In this document: piece by piece, positions 1-8,247 of the stretch
How the letters are laid out: every line of letters begins with the position of its first letter
Position numbering within the stretch: position 1 is the stretch's first letter
Source: Mucilaginibacter pallidiroseus
GTDB lineage: Bacteria > Bacteroidota > Bacteroidia > Sphingobacteriales > Sphingobacteriaceae
DNA length: 64,000 nt
NCBI RefSeq assembly: GCF_007846085.1
Contig: NZ_VOEJ01000006.1
Coordinates: 124,001 to 188,000 of the forward strand
Reading direction: 5' to 3'
Translations under genes and position numbers: made by a program
Notes under the pieces: model-generated
Database searches by the model: none
What the model was told of the DNA's origin: nothing
Seen by the model: only the letters and a program-made list of their open reading frames with translations

Positions 1-767
1 GCATAGGCAGTTATGCGCATGCTCCACTGCATCATTTTCTTTTGTTCAACAGGGTAACCGCCGCGCTCGCTAAAGCCGTCTTTCACCTCGTCATTAGCCA
101 ACACGGTACCCAGGGCGGCGCACCAGTTTACAGTGCTTTCGCGCAGGTAGGTAAGGCGATATTTTAACAATTCTTCCTGCTGCTGCTGGTTGGTCATGGC
201 CTTCCACTCGTCGGCAGTAAAACTTAATATTTCATCATCGCAAGCGGCATTGATACCGGCAGAGCCGTTGCTCTCAAAGTGCGCTACCAATTTGTCAATA
301 CCTTCGGCTTTATCGGCATCTTTATTATACCAGCTGTTAAACAGCTGCATAAATATCCACTGTGTCCACTTGTAATAATCGGGCGAGCTGGTGCGCACTT
401 CGCGGCTCCAGTCGAATGAGAAACCAATTTGGTCCAGCTGGCGGCGGTAGGTGGCAATATTGGCTTCGGTGGTAACAGAAGGATGCTGACCGGTTTGTAT
501 AGCATACTGCTCGGCCGGCAGGCCAAAGCTATCATAACCCATAGGGTGCAACACGTTAAAACCTTTAAGGCGCTTGTAGCGTGCAAAAATATCTGAGGCA
601 ATGTAACCCAGCGGGTGCCCAACATGCAGGCCCGCACCAGATGGGTAGGGGAACATATCCAGCACATAGTACTTTGGTTTATCGCTTGTGTTTTCGGCTT
701 TAAACGTATGGTTGTCGGCCCAAAACTGTTGCCATTTTTTCTCGATATCCTTAAATTGATAATCCAT
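1..767 (-). CDS. leuS: Leucyl-tRNA synthetase, N-terminal part (cut by window edge)
   Basis: Cytosolic class I aminoacyl-tRNA synthetase that charges tRNA-Leu. Only about 255 N-terminal codons are present and the frame runs off the left edge. The N-terminus reads [16 protein letters not shown], followed by the ATP-binding region [16 protein letters not shown] at about residues 40-55, which holds the HIGH-type signature HVGH, and then [14 protein letters not shown], typical of bacterial LeuRS. The ATG at 767 is chosen because the family's conserved N-terminus begins there. The editing domain and KMSKS loop lie outside the window. The identification is firm from these motifs. Confidence 0.96.
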   Translation of the reverse strand, partial: MDYQFKDIEKKWQQFWADNHTFKAENTSDKPKYYVLDMFPYPSGAGLHVGHPLGYIASDIFARYKRLKGFNVLHPMGYDSFGLPAEQYAIQTGQHPSVTTEANIATYRRQLDQIGFSFDWSREVRTSSPDYYKWTQWIFMQLFNSWYNKDADKAEGIDKLVAHFESNGSAGINAACDDEILSFTADEWKAMTNQQQQEELLKYRLTYLRESTVNWCAALGTVLANDEVKDGFSERGGYPVEQKKMMQWSMRITAY

Positions 768-955
768 TATTGTATTTACACATTGGTAAGATTGCGAAAA
801 TAGTAAAAACTGCTTACACATAAATCATTAAGCAGCAGTTTCAGCACACAAAGTCCATATATCCTGTAGGCTTACATTAAAGTTTGCGGCGCATTTTTAA
901 TGGTGTACTTTCGTGGCACATGGCGGTTTACGTACGCAAACCGGGCCGTTTAAAC

Positions 956-1339
956 ATGGGCAAAGCGTTTAAGGATAAAGATATGCAGGCTGTTATTGGC
1001 TGGGTGCTCCGTTTAGGGGTACTTATATCTATGCTTGTGGTATTCATTGGCGGGATTATTTATCTGTATCGCCATGGCCATACAACTGCCAGTTACCATC
1101 AGTTTAAAGGTGTGCCCGATTTTGTTACCGGCATACCCAACATTTTTAGCGCAATTGTAAACGGGCGCGGCCGGGCCATTATACAGGCGGGCATTATTTT
1201 ACTTATCATAACGCCAATTGTGCGGGTAGCCTTTTCAATTGTTGGCTTCATCATCGAGCGTGATTGGCTTTACACCGGTATCTCCGTTATCGTATTGCTT
1301 ATCATTCTTTTTAGTGCCATCAGCGGCCACGCAGGATAA
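956..1339 (+). CDS. DUF1634 family membrane protein
   Basis: A 127-residue integral membrane protein with three predicted hydrophobic helices, at about residues 12-34, 70-95 and 103-122. Size, topology and the VGWVLR/RAGIxLLIxTPIxRVAFS-like pattern fit the DUF1634 family, whose function is unknown. Members often sit beside a TauE/SafE-type permease, but none is adjacent here. The frame is open from 884, but the ATG at 956 (MGKAFKDKDMQ) starts the conserved part, and the upstream extension is basic and unlike the family. Family call is by pattern recognition only. Confidence 0.7.
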   Translation: MGKAFKDKDMQAVIGWVLRLGVLISMLVVFIGGIIYLYRHGHTTASYHQFKGVPDFVTGIPNIFSAIVNGRGRAIIQAGIILLIITPIVRVAFSIVGFIIERDWLYTGISVIVLLIILFSAISGHAG

Positions 1340-1378
1340 ATTTCTAAAACTATTTTGATTTAATGGCGCTGTATAGGT

Positions 1379-1594
1379 ATGTATCGTGTTCCTGTACATT
1401 CATCGGCTTTGCAAAGCGTGGGCTATGATGCCGATGCAGAAGTTTTGGAACTCGAATTCCATGATAACGGCGGCGTTTGGCAGTACCTTAACATCAAGCC
1501 ATCGGTGTTCAAAAAATTTGCACGATCACAATCATTAGGCAATTACTTTGTAACTAAAATAAAAGGTAAATATCCCGAGAAAAAGGTAGGGTAG
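1379..1594 (+). CDS. KTSC domain protein
   Basis: A 71-residue protein that is essentially one KTSC domain, a small domain first noted at the C-terminus of some lysyl-tRNA synthetases. The sequence begins with MYRVPVHSSALQSVGYD and contains LELEFHDNGGVWQYLNIKPSVF and a GNYF segment, the usual order of conserved blocks. No signal peptide or membrane segment is present, so it should be cytosolic. Its molecular role is unknown; RNA binding is only a guess from the tRNA synthetase link. It ends 3 bp before the convergent TonB receptor gene. Confidence 0.8.
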   Translation: MYRVPVHSSALQSVGYDADAEVLELEFHDNGGVWQYLNIKPSVFKKFARSQSLGNYFVTKIKGKYPEKKVG

Positions 1595-1597
1595 TGG

Positions 1598-4078
1598 CTA
1601 TTGATTAAGGCGCTTTTGCTCGGCCTCGTTACCTACATTGCGGCGCGCTGCTGCCTTAACTGATTTTTTACCGAAGCGGTACGTAAAGTCGAGCTTAAAG
1701 TAACGGGTTTCGGTTTTATCGTATATCGAGAGCCTTAGGTTGTTAAAGTTCACATTTCCCCTGTCTCGCCTAACGTTAAATATGTCATTTGCATTGAGTG
1801 TTAGCTTGCCGAGCTTATTAAACAACTGCTTGCTTATGCCGGCATTTATGTAGTAAACAGGTTTAAAGCGGGTAATACCATAAATAGCGCTGCTTTCATA
1901 GTGGCCGGCAATTTCGGCAGCAATGGTTTTACTGATGGTAAAATTTTGACTGGTATTAAGCACCAGATAGCCCGATCCTTTACTAAAGTTGCCATAGCGT
2001 AGATACACTACATATTTTTGATAAGCCAGGTCGGCATCAAAAGTAGCCGTCCACCAGTTGTTAAACGTCACCGGAGCGTTAAAAGTAACGCCGTAGTAAT
2101 AGGCCTTACCCAGGTTGCGCCTTGTGGCCAGGTTTATACCTGTGCTATCATTTTGTACATAATAGCTAAAATTGCCATTGGTAATAAAGGATGCGTAAAG
2201 CGATGTAGTTATATCTTTATTATAAGTGTGGCTCAGCTTGATGGTATGGTTATACTCCGGCCTTAAATAAGGGTTGCCCTGCTGATAATTATACGGATCA
2301 AGATAAACCAAAAACGGATTTAGGTTATCATAGATTGGCCTTTCCAAACCACGTGAGTAGGCTAACGAATATTCGTTTTTGTCGTCCTTTTTATAATTAA
2401 GCAGGAGCGAAGGGAACAGGTTCAAATAATTGTAAGGTATAACCCGGCTCGAGCTTATTGAATTACCTTTTGATTTTGTGTACTCGGCACGTAAACCTGC
2501 CTGTAAATCAACTTTGCCAATGGTTTGGCTGTAATCTGCATAGGCAGCGCCTACATCCTCGTTATAAATAAATTGGTTGCTAAAATTTGGGTCGACGGTA
2601 TAGCTATTTCCTACAAGCGGGCCAAAAATGAGGCTGTTGTCACTTCTTGATTTACTTAGTTTCACGCCCGAAGCAAACCTACCTGTTTTAGCTATTGGCG
2701 AAGTAAAATCTAGCATGCCTGTCCAGTTGTAACGGGTAGATTTTGACAGGTTTTGAAGCAACAATGGGCTACGATACATTTGCCCGGCGGCATTATAAAA
2801 CCAGTTGTCGATATACTCATCGTTGTTACGGCCATAGGGCGAATAAGTTATGTTGGCCGCCAGTGTTTTGCCCGCCTTGTCAAGCGTGCCTGTGTAGTTA
2901 ACGTTGTAATTTACGTTGTGCAACTTCCTGTCGATGGTAGAATTAGCCAGCACGGTAGAGTCAAGCACGCTGTTGTTTTTAATATCCAGGCGATTATCTT
3001 TTTTGAAGTCGAAGTTATTGCTAAAGCCGGTAACTAAAACGCCAACCGTATGTTTGGGAGATAAAAAGAAGTCGGCCCCGGCACGGTAGTAGTTGGTTTG
3101 CCCAACCTGGATATTATGATATGCCGAGCGGTAATTGCTTGTTAATCCAGGGTTGGTAACATCCCTGTCGTTAACAATTTCCCTAAAGGTTTTATTGTTG
3201 GTAAAGTTATAGCTGGCGTAAATATTTACGCTTTTGGTGCGATGATTAAATGAGATACCGGCATTGCTTTTATAAAAAGTGCCATAACCTGCGCCCAAAG
3301 AAATGGTACCATTTGTACCTACGTTTTTGCCCTTCTTTAAAACGATATTAATAATACCGCCTGCCGATGCATCGTATTTTGATGTGCCGCCCGACAGGAT
3401 TTCCATACGCTCAATATTATTGCCAGGCGTGCTTCTAAGCAGAGCCGCGAGGTCTGATCCGGTTAGGTTGGTAGCTTTACCATCAACCATAACCAATGCA
3501 CGCTGCCTGCCGCTCACGCTTATAACATCATTATTGTCTACTTTAACCCCAGGCGACTGCCTCAAAATATCCAATGCCGATTTACCTTCGGCCGTGATGC
3601 TGGCCTGTGGGTTAATCACAGTTTTGCCGGGCCGCACTTCAACAAACGGGGTTTTAGCGGTTATGGCAACTTCTTTAAGCTGTGTGCTTTCGGGCAGTAG
3701 TATAATCGGCTCCGCGTTTGTTTGGCGCCCGCTGATTACATTATAGGCAGGAGAGTAGTACTTTTGATAACCCAGGCGCGTAACAAGTACAATGTAAATA
3801 CCAGGTTTAATATTATTAAATGCATATGTGCCCATGCTGCCAACCAGGGCAGATGATACCACGGCAGAGTCGGCCCGGTTTAGCAGGATGACCGTTGCCG
3901 CAGCGGCTGGCTGGTTATTTTGTAGAGCAACGTTACCTTTTAATGTTGTGGTAACGGGTTGAGCCAAACAAATACACAATACGCATGAAAGGAATACCGT
4001 AAGCAGGCTTCCTGTTATTAATCTCATCAATACGCATGAAAGGAATACCGTAAGCAGGCTTCCTGTTATTAATCTCAT
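1598..4078 (-). CDS. TonB-dependent outer-membrane receptor (outer-membrane beta-barrel family)
   Basis: An 826-residue outer-membrane protein. After the signal peptide come a carboxypeptidase-regulatory-like beta-sandwich (about residues 45-130), a plug domain (about 145-255, with SALDILRQSPGVKV and RMEILSGGTSKYDASAGGII) and a long barrel. This is the architecture of the outer-membrane beta-barrel family often annotated TonB-dependent receptor in Bacteroidota; the substrate is unknown. The first 17 codons are an exact copy of the next 17, so translation could start at 4078 or 4027. The last strand (FKLDFTYRFG) is followed by a charged tail of about 25 residues, unusual for a barrel. No SusD-like partner is adjacent. 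Confidence 0.88.
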   Translation of the reverse strand: MRLITGSLLTVFLSCVLMRLITGSLLTVFLSCVLCICLAQPVTTTLKGNVALQNNQPAAAATVILLNRADSAVVSSALVGSMGTYAFNNIKPGIYIVLVTRLGYQKYYSPAYNVISGRQTNAEPIILLPESTQLKEVAITAKTPFVEVRPGKTVINPQASITAEGKSALDILRQSPGVKVDNNDVISVSGRQRALVMVDGKATNLTGSDLAALLRSTPGNNIERMEILSGGTSKYDASAGGIINIVLKKGKNVGTNGTISLGAGYGTFYKSNAGISFNHRTKSVNIYASYNFTNNKTFREIVNDRDVTNPGLTSNYRSAYHNIQVGQTNYYRAGADFFLSPKHTVGVLVTGFSNNFDFKKDNRLDIKNNSVLDSTVLANSTIDRKLHNVNYNVNYTGTLDKAGKTLAANITYSPYGRNNDEYIDNWFYNAAGQMYRSPLLLQNLSKSTRYNWTGMLDFTSPIAKTGRFASGVKLSKSRSDNSLIFGPLVGNSYTVDPNFSNQFIYNEDVGAAYADYSQTIGKVDLQAGLRAEYTKSKGNSISSSRVIPYNYLNLFPSLLLNYKKDDKNEYSLAYSRGLERPIYDNLNPFLVYLDPYNYQQGNPYLRPEYNHTIKLSHTYNKDITTSLYASFITNGNFSYYVQNDSTGINLATRRNLGKAYYYGVTFNAPVTFNNWWTATFDADLAYQKYVVYLRYGNFSKGSGYLVLNTSQNFTISKTIAAEIAGHYESSAIYGITRFKPVYYINAGISKQLFNKLGKLTLNANDIFNVRRDRGNVNFNNLRLSIYDKTETRYFKLDFTYRFGKKSVKAAARRNVGNEAEQKRLNQ
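3977..4078 (-). repeat. Perfect 51-bp tandem duplication in signal-peptide coding region
   Basis: Bases 3977-4027 and 4028-4078 are identical over 51 bp, and the identity ends exactly at both borders. The unit is 17 codons and stays in frame, so the TonB receptor begins with the same 17 residues twice (MRLITGSLLTVFLSCVL). Each unit supplies a start codon, a positive residue and most of a hydrophobic core. Either a recent slippage duplication or an assembly artefact could explain it. Confidence 0.95.
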
Positions 4079-4281
4079 TAAATTAGTTAGTAGAATTTTT
4101 AATCGATACGGTTGCTTTAAAAAACAGAATGTCTAATATAACAACAATATTACAATTGTACACTGTATGTAAGGTTTGTACGCTATATGAGAATAATTTG
4201 TTGCATTTTCTCACATTTTGATAAACGTATAAAGGCACTAATTTTTCTTATTTTCGCGCTTAAGTATTTTTTAAGCTATTG

Positions 4282-5571
4282 ATGATGAAGCGTGTATTTA
4301 TAATGTTGATGTGCTTGTGCGTTAGCGCAAGTGCCTGGTCGCAAACCCCGCCCGCTGTTTATGCAACTGTTGCCAACAAGTTTAAAGCCTTGTATAACAA
4401 TAACCAGCCCGACAGCATTTTTGCTATGTTTAGCCCCGAGATGAAGGCCAGCCTTCCGCTCGACAAGTTTAAGCCAACAACCATCCAACTTAAAAGCCAG
4501 TTGGGCAACCTTACCCAGACTGACTTTGTGAAATACAATGCTCCACTGGCTATCTACAAAGCTGTTTTCGAAAAGGCAACCTTTCTGCTAAACATATCTC
4601 TTAATGCGCAAAATAAACTAACCGGCCTTATATTGAGCCCCTATGTGGAGTCGACAAAGAGCATCGAGATAGACCCTTCTTTGATAGAGTCGCCGGTGCA
4701 ATTAAAAAACTTTACCGGAACCATATCAGGAACGTTAACAATGCCCAAGAATGCAAATGGTAAATTACCCGTTGTGCTTATCATCGCCGGATCGGGCCCT
4801 ACAGACCGGGACGGTAATAGTCCAAAGCTGGGTTTAAACGGCAATACTTATAAAATGCTGGCAAACGAACTGGGCAAAAACGGCATAGCGACAGTACGTT
4901 ATGATAAACGTATGGTTGGCCAAAGCGTAAGTGTTGCCAAAGAAAAAGAAATACGCTTTGAAGACTATGTTGACGATGCCGTGGGCCTTGTGAAAATGCT
5001 AAGCGAAGATGACCGCTTTTCGAAAGTGATTGTTTTGGGCCACAGCGAGGGATCCTTAATTGGTTTGCTTACTATAAGGGGGCAAGCCGCAAAAGGATTT
5101 ATCTCTGTTGCAGGTGCAGGCCGCCCGGCCGATCAGATTGTTATGGAACAAGTAAAGGCAACACAACCGGCATTTATATTCGATCAATACAAACGTATGC
5201 AGGATAGCTTACGCAAAGGCAAATTTACCGATAATATCGACCCGAAACTTTACCCAATAGCCAGGCCGGATATACAACCCTACCTGATGTCGTGGTTTAG
5301 ATATGACCCTATCCGCGAAATGAAAAAGGTAAAAATTCCTACGCTGATTCTCCAGGGTACCACAGATATACAGGTGCCCGTTACCGATGCCGAAAAGTTG
5401 AAAAAAGCCAACTCGGCTGCTACATTGGTTATTGTGCCGGGCATGAATCATATTTTAAAAGAAGCCCCGGCAGATCAGGCACAGAACGCTGCTACTTACA
5501 GCCAGTCAAACTTGCCTATAAAGCCCGAGGTTACAGCAGCTATAGTAGATTTTGTAAAGAGGATTAATTAG
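4282..5571 (+). CDS. Secreted alpha/beta hydrolase with N-terminal DUF3887-like domain
   Basis: A 430-residue exported hydrolase. A signal peptide (MMKRVFIMLMCLCVSASAWSQ, split here as MMKRVFIMLMCLC then VSASAWSQ) is followed by a DUF3887-like domain (about residues 25-125) and an alpha/beta hydrolase fold. The oxyanion region IAGSGPTDRDG, the nucleophile elbow GHSEGS, the acid region GTTDIQVPV and the histidine in GMNHIL give a full Ser-Asp-His set. The natural substrate cannot be read from sequence; esterase or peptidase activity is possible. The ATG at 4282 is preferred to the TTG one codon upstream. A shared terminator follows. Confidence 0.82.
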   Translation: MMKRVFIMLMCLCVSASAWSQTPPAVYATVANKFKALYNNNQPDSIFAMFSPEMKASLPLDKFKPTTIQLKSQLGNLTQTDFVKYNAPLAIYKAVFEKATFLLNISLNAQNKLTGLILSPYVESTKSIEIDPSLIESPVQLKNFTGTISGTLTMPKNANGKLPVVLIIAGSGPTDRDGNSPKLGLNGNTYKMLANELGKNGIATVRYDKRMVGQSVSVAKEKEIRFEDYVDDAVGLVKMLSEDDRFSKVIVLGHSEGSLIGLLTIRGQAAKGFISVAGAGRPADQIVMEQVKATQPAFIFDQYKRMQDSLRKGKFTDNIDPKLYPIARPDIQPYLMSWFRYDPIREMKKVKIPTLILQGTTDIQVPVTDAEKLKKANSAATLVIVPGMNHILKEAPADQAQNAATYSQSNLPIKPEVTAAIVDFVKRIN

Positions 5572-5590
5572 CTTTATAGCATATCAAATA

Positions 5591-5620
5591 AAACGGGCAG
5601 GTAATTACCCGCCCATTTTA
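5591..5620. terminator. Bidirectional intrinsic terminator
   Basis: A 20-bp inverted repeat (5595-5614, GGGC-GGTAATTACC-GCCC with one A/C mismatch) is flanked by A-rich and T-rich runs. It lies between the convergent hydrolase and pseudouridine synthase genes and could end both transcripts. Confidence 0.75.
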
Positions 5621-5637
5621 TTTATTTGACAATTTTA

Positions 5638-6351
5638 TCAGTCTATAAGGGATTGGAATTTTTCCCAGAAACCATCCTGCGGCAGCGGGGCCACTATGGT
5701 TATCTTTTCGTGCTTTACCGGGTGCTGAAACTTTAGCCTACGGGCGTGCAGGCAAATGCTTTTACGCAGGCTGCCGCGTGGATAGCCGTACTTATTATCG
5801 CCAACTATAGGGCAACCCAATGTTGATAGCTGCACACGTATCTGGTGCGGGCGGCCGGTAATGGGGTCAACCTCTATAACAAAATACCCGTCGCGCTCGC
5901 CTGTAAGGCGATAGTTAAGCTCAGATCGCAGGCTGCCCTGCACTTCTTTATCATGCGCTTTGGTGACGTTTTTCTGCGAATTTTTTACAAGCCAGTGCAC
6001 CAAATTACCCGCCTCTGGCTGGGGGCGTTTCCGCGTTATGGCATAATAGGTTTTATGCATATCGCGGTTTTTAAACATTTTGTTTATCCTGTCGAGCGCT
6101 TTGCTTGTCTTGGCAAACAATATAACGCCGCTCACGGGCCTGTCCAACCGGTGCACAACACCTAAAAAGGCGCCGTTTGGCTTATTGTATTTTTGGGCTA
6201 TGTAGCGCTTTACCTTTTCATCCAAAGGTTCATCGCCGGTTTCGTCAACCTGTACAATATCGCCGGCACGCTTGTTTATAGCAATAAGGTGGTTGTCCTC
6301 ATAAAGTACATCCTTATCGGTAATATCAGTGTTAAATTCGGGTTTTGCCAT
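5638..6351 (-). CDS. RluA-family pseudouridine synthase without S4 domain
   Basis: A 237-residue pseudouridine synthase of the RluA family, acting on rRNA or tRNA in the cytosol. The catalytic block is VVHRLDRPVSGVILFAK with the conserved Asp in HRLDR; DPITGRPHQIRVQL and LHARRLKF are the other family blocks. No S4 RNA-binding domain precedes the catalytic domain, as in RluC-unlike short members. The exact target uridine cannot be assigned. It follows panB by 33 bp on the same strand, so the two are probably co-transcribed. Confidence 0.88.
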   Translation of the reverse strand: MAKPEFNTDITDKDVLYEDNHLIAINKRAGDIVQVDETGDEPLDEKVKRYIAQKYNKPNGAFLGVVHRLDRPVSGVILFAKTSKALDRINKMFKNRDMHKTYYAITRKRPQPEAGNLVHWLVKNSQKNVTKAHDKEVQGSLRSELNYRLTGERDGYFVIEVDPITGRPHQIRVQLSTLGCPIVGDNKYGYPRGSLRKSICLHARRLKFQHPVKHEKITIVAPLPQDGFWEKFQSLID

Positions 6352-6384
6352 TCGGTATTTTGTAGCCAGTGTAATGCAACGCTG

Positions 6385-7200
6385 TTAATATTCTTCTTTT
6401 TCGCTCGGGAAACTTTTGGCTTTAACATCGCCAACATAGTTTTCAATAGCACCGTTCATAACATCAAACAGGTTGCTGTATTGGCGCAAAAAGCGCGGTT
6501 TAAATCCTTTATTGATGCCCAGCATGTCATGTATTACCAATACCTGGCCATCGCAATGCTGGCCGGCGCCAATACCTATAGTTGGTATGGCTAATGATTC
6601 GGTCACTTCTTTAGCCAACTTGGCGGGTATTTTTTCGAGCACAACACCAAAGCATCCAAGTTCCTGCAGTTTTAATGCGTCGGCTTTAAGCTTGGCCGCC
6701 TCGGCTTCTTCTTTAGCACGCACAGTATAGGTGCCAAATTTGTAAATAGACTGAGGTGTAAGGCCAAGGTGGCCCATTACCGGGATGCCCGCCGTTAAAA
6801 TACGACTGACTGATTCGGCTATTTCAATACCTCCCTCAAGCTTTATAGCATGTGCGCCCGACTCTTTCATAATGCGAACGGCCGATGCCAACGCCTCTTT
6901 TGAGTTTCCCTGGTAGGTACCAAAGGGCAAATCAACAATAACCAAAGCACGGCTTGCCGCACGCACTACAGATGATGCATGATATATCATTTGGTCCAAC
7001 GTGATAGGCAGAGTAGTTTCGTGACCCGCCATTACATTCGATGCAGAGTCGCCCACCAATATGCAGTCCATCCCGGCATTATCAACAATGGCAGCCATTG
7101 AATAATCATAGGCCGTAAGCATGGCAATACGCTCGCCACGGTTTTTCATTTCCTGCAGGGTATGGGTAGTGATCCTTTTGATCTCTTTATTTACAGACAT
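6385..7200 (-). CDS. panB: 3-methyl-2-oxobutanoate hydroxymethyltransferase
   Basis: PanB transfers a hydroxymethyl group from 5,10-methylene-THF to alpha-ketoisovalerate, giving ketopantoate, the first step of pantothenate and CoA synthesis. The 271-residue length fits. Visible blocks are [36 protein letters not shown] with the metal-binding Asp, [16 protein letters not shown] and IPTIGIGAG. First gene of a likely two-gene unit with the pseudouridine synthase. A TACCTTTG element lies about 20 bp upstream of the ATG. Confidence 0.96.
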   Translation of the reverse strand: MSVNKEIKRITTHTLQEMKNRGERIAMLTAYDYSMAAIVDNAGMDCILVGDSASNVMAGHETTLPITLDQMIYHASSVVRAASRALVIVDLPFGTYQGNSKEALASAVRIMKESGAHAIKLEGGIEIAESVSRILTAGIPVMGHLGLTPQSIYKFGTYTVRAKEEAEAAKLKADALKLQELGCFGVVLEKIPAKLAKEVTESLAIPTIGIGAGQHCDGQVLVIHDMLGINKGFKPRFLRQYSNLFDVMNGAIENYVGDVKAKSFPSEKEEY

Positions 7201-7221
7201 GTGGTTTTATAATAAAGTATG

Positions 7222-7229
7222 CAAAGGTA
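7222..7229 (-). promoter_or_regulatory. Candidate -7 element of panB
   Basis: Read on the minus strand this is TACCTTTG, matching the Bacteroidota -7 consensus TAnnTTTG. It predicts a leader of about 17 nt before the panB ATG. No clear TTTG (-33) was seen at the expected spacing. Confidence 0.45.
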
Positions 7230-7390
7230 GAAACTAATTTGAGGAATTGCAGCGCATAAAAACGCCGCCAATTATTTTAAAATCACGTAAAACTACGTGG
7301 TTTTATACGGTTTATTTTGTATTGTTTTGTGATGTACAACTGTTTGAAATAAATCCTAAACCTTTTCACAGTTAGTAATTGATTTGCTAT

Positions 7391-7762
7391 ATGGATCGTA
7401 ATTCTGAAATTAAGGAGCCGGGGGGGATTGTAAGTAAGGCCATGCCTGCGTGCAATAAAAATTTTACTCCTTTTCAGAATTACTTTCTGTATAGTAATAA
7501 TTCAACTCAAAAAACTCCTGCCAAACATCGCCCATACACTCGTATCGATGCGTTAACTACAGCTTTAAGCATTACTACCGGCTGGATAGTAGTGGCGGCT
7601 ATTATTTACAGTATTATTTGTCAGCTCATAGGTGGCCCGGGCGTAAAGTCGGCTGTGATATATTTTGCCGCGCTTTGCTTGATATGCATATTACTGCGCA
7701 GGCAATTAAGCAATTACTTAAGTTATAACATCAGCGAAGCAAACATCCCTAAGCACCAATAA
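7391..7762 (+). CDS. Hypothetical membrane protein
   Basis: A 123-residue protein of unknown function. The first 55 or so residues are polar with several Cys and Lys; two hydrophobic helices follow at about residues 58-82 (TALSITTGWIVVAAIIYSII) and 90-106, and the C-terminus is polar. I recognise no family. The ATG at 7391 is chosen over an upstream TTG. It stands alone between panB and a small Cys-pair ORF, with an AT-rich hairpin after its stop codon. Confidence 0.55.
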   Translation: MDRNSEIKEPGGIVSKAMPACNKNFTPFQNYFLYSNNSTQKTPAKHRPYTRIDALTTALSITTGWIVVAAIIYSIICQLIGGPGVKSAVIYFAALCLICILLRRQLSNYLSYNISEANIPKHQ

Positions 7763-7779
7763 TACCTTTAATAAAAATA

Positions 7780-7811
7780 AATTATTATTACTTCTTTTAG
7801 GAATAATAATT
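7780..7811 (+). terminator. AT-rich hairpin, possible terminator
   Basis: A perfect 10-bp inverted repeat (AATTATTATT at 7780-7789 and AATAATAATT at 7802-7811) with a 12-nt loop lies 18 bp after the membrane-protein gene. With no GC pairs the stem is weak, so termination is only a possibility. Confidence 0.3.
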
Positions 7812-7867
7812 ATCTTTAAGCAACCTTTCACAACCTGAATTATGAGTAAAACCTAAAACTCATAACG

Positions 7868-8017
7868 ATGAAAAACCCCTGCTGCCGTGTGTGTAAGCGG
7901 CCACTTAAAGATCGTGTTTCGCGCGGCTTCTTTTTAAAACGTATTTTATTTTTTCTGCCTGTAAGGGTGTTTTTGTGCACAAATTGCCTTGCTAAAAGGT
8001 ATGTTTTAGGCAGATGA
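7868..8017 (+). CDS. Small Cys-pair protein (49 residues), probable zinc ribbon
   Basis: A short open frame with ATG at 7868 and TGA at 8015-8017. The product has two CxxC pairs, CRVC at residues 6-9 and CTNC at 37-40, separated by a basic and hydrophobic stretch (FFLKRILFFLPVRVFL), and a basic end (LAKRYVLGR). Paired CxxC knuckles at this spacing suggest one bound zinc ion. No family is recognised and coding is inferred only from the motif pattern and from isolation in a 485-bp gap. A hairpin with arms CGCTCAT and ATGAGCG follows at 8027-8053. Confidence 0.5.
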   Translation: MKNPCCRVCKRPLKDRVSRGFFLKRILFFLPVRVFLCTNCLAKRYVLGR

Positions 8018-8026
8018 TGTCCGTAA

Positions 8027-8053
8027 CGCTCATAGGTGTGAATACCATGAGCG
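8027..8053. other. Hairpin after the small Cys-pair gene
   Basis: Arms CGCTCAT (8027-8033) and ATGAGCG (8047-8053) pair perfectly, with GGT/ACC adding three inner pairs after a bulge. There is no T-run, so this is a structured 3' end or operator rather than a classic terminator. Confidence 0.4.
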
Positions 8054-8137
8054 CATGCTAAGGGATTATAACTTCTGCCGGATTTGACTATAAGCTAAAA
8101 AATCAAAAAAAGCGTTCCTTAATCCAATTTTTTAGCG

Positions 8138-8145
8138 TATTTTTG
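8138..8145 (+). promoter_or_regulatory. Candidate -7 element of carA
   Basis: TATTTTTG matches TAnnTTTG and would start a transcript near 8150, leaving a leader of about 100 nt before the carA ATG. No convincing TTTG -33 box is seen. Confidence 0.4.
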
Positions 8146-8199
8146 CGCCGTGAATAAAGAGGTGCTTAACTTCTGCCAAAGGGCATTTTTTCACGGAGC
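8145..8199 (+). promoter_or_regulatory. Structured leader of carA
   Basis: Bases 8145-8153 can pair with 8191-8199 (8 of 9 positions), enclosing a small hairpin TGCC-AAAG-GGCA (8174-8185) followed by six T. A weak terminator-like hairpin inside a larger stem in a long leader suggests attenuation or another RNA-level control. It is not a recognised riboswitch class. Confidence 0.3.
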
Positions 8200-8247
8200 T
8201 TCGAGCCAGAAAATCCGAATCTATAATCCTTTCAATTTTTTTGCAAA

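Noticed and set aside
8018..8247. Riboswitch upstream of carA
   Set aside because: The leader can fold but matches no riboswitch class I can name, so it is listed only as a structured leader.
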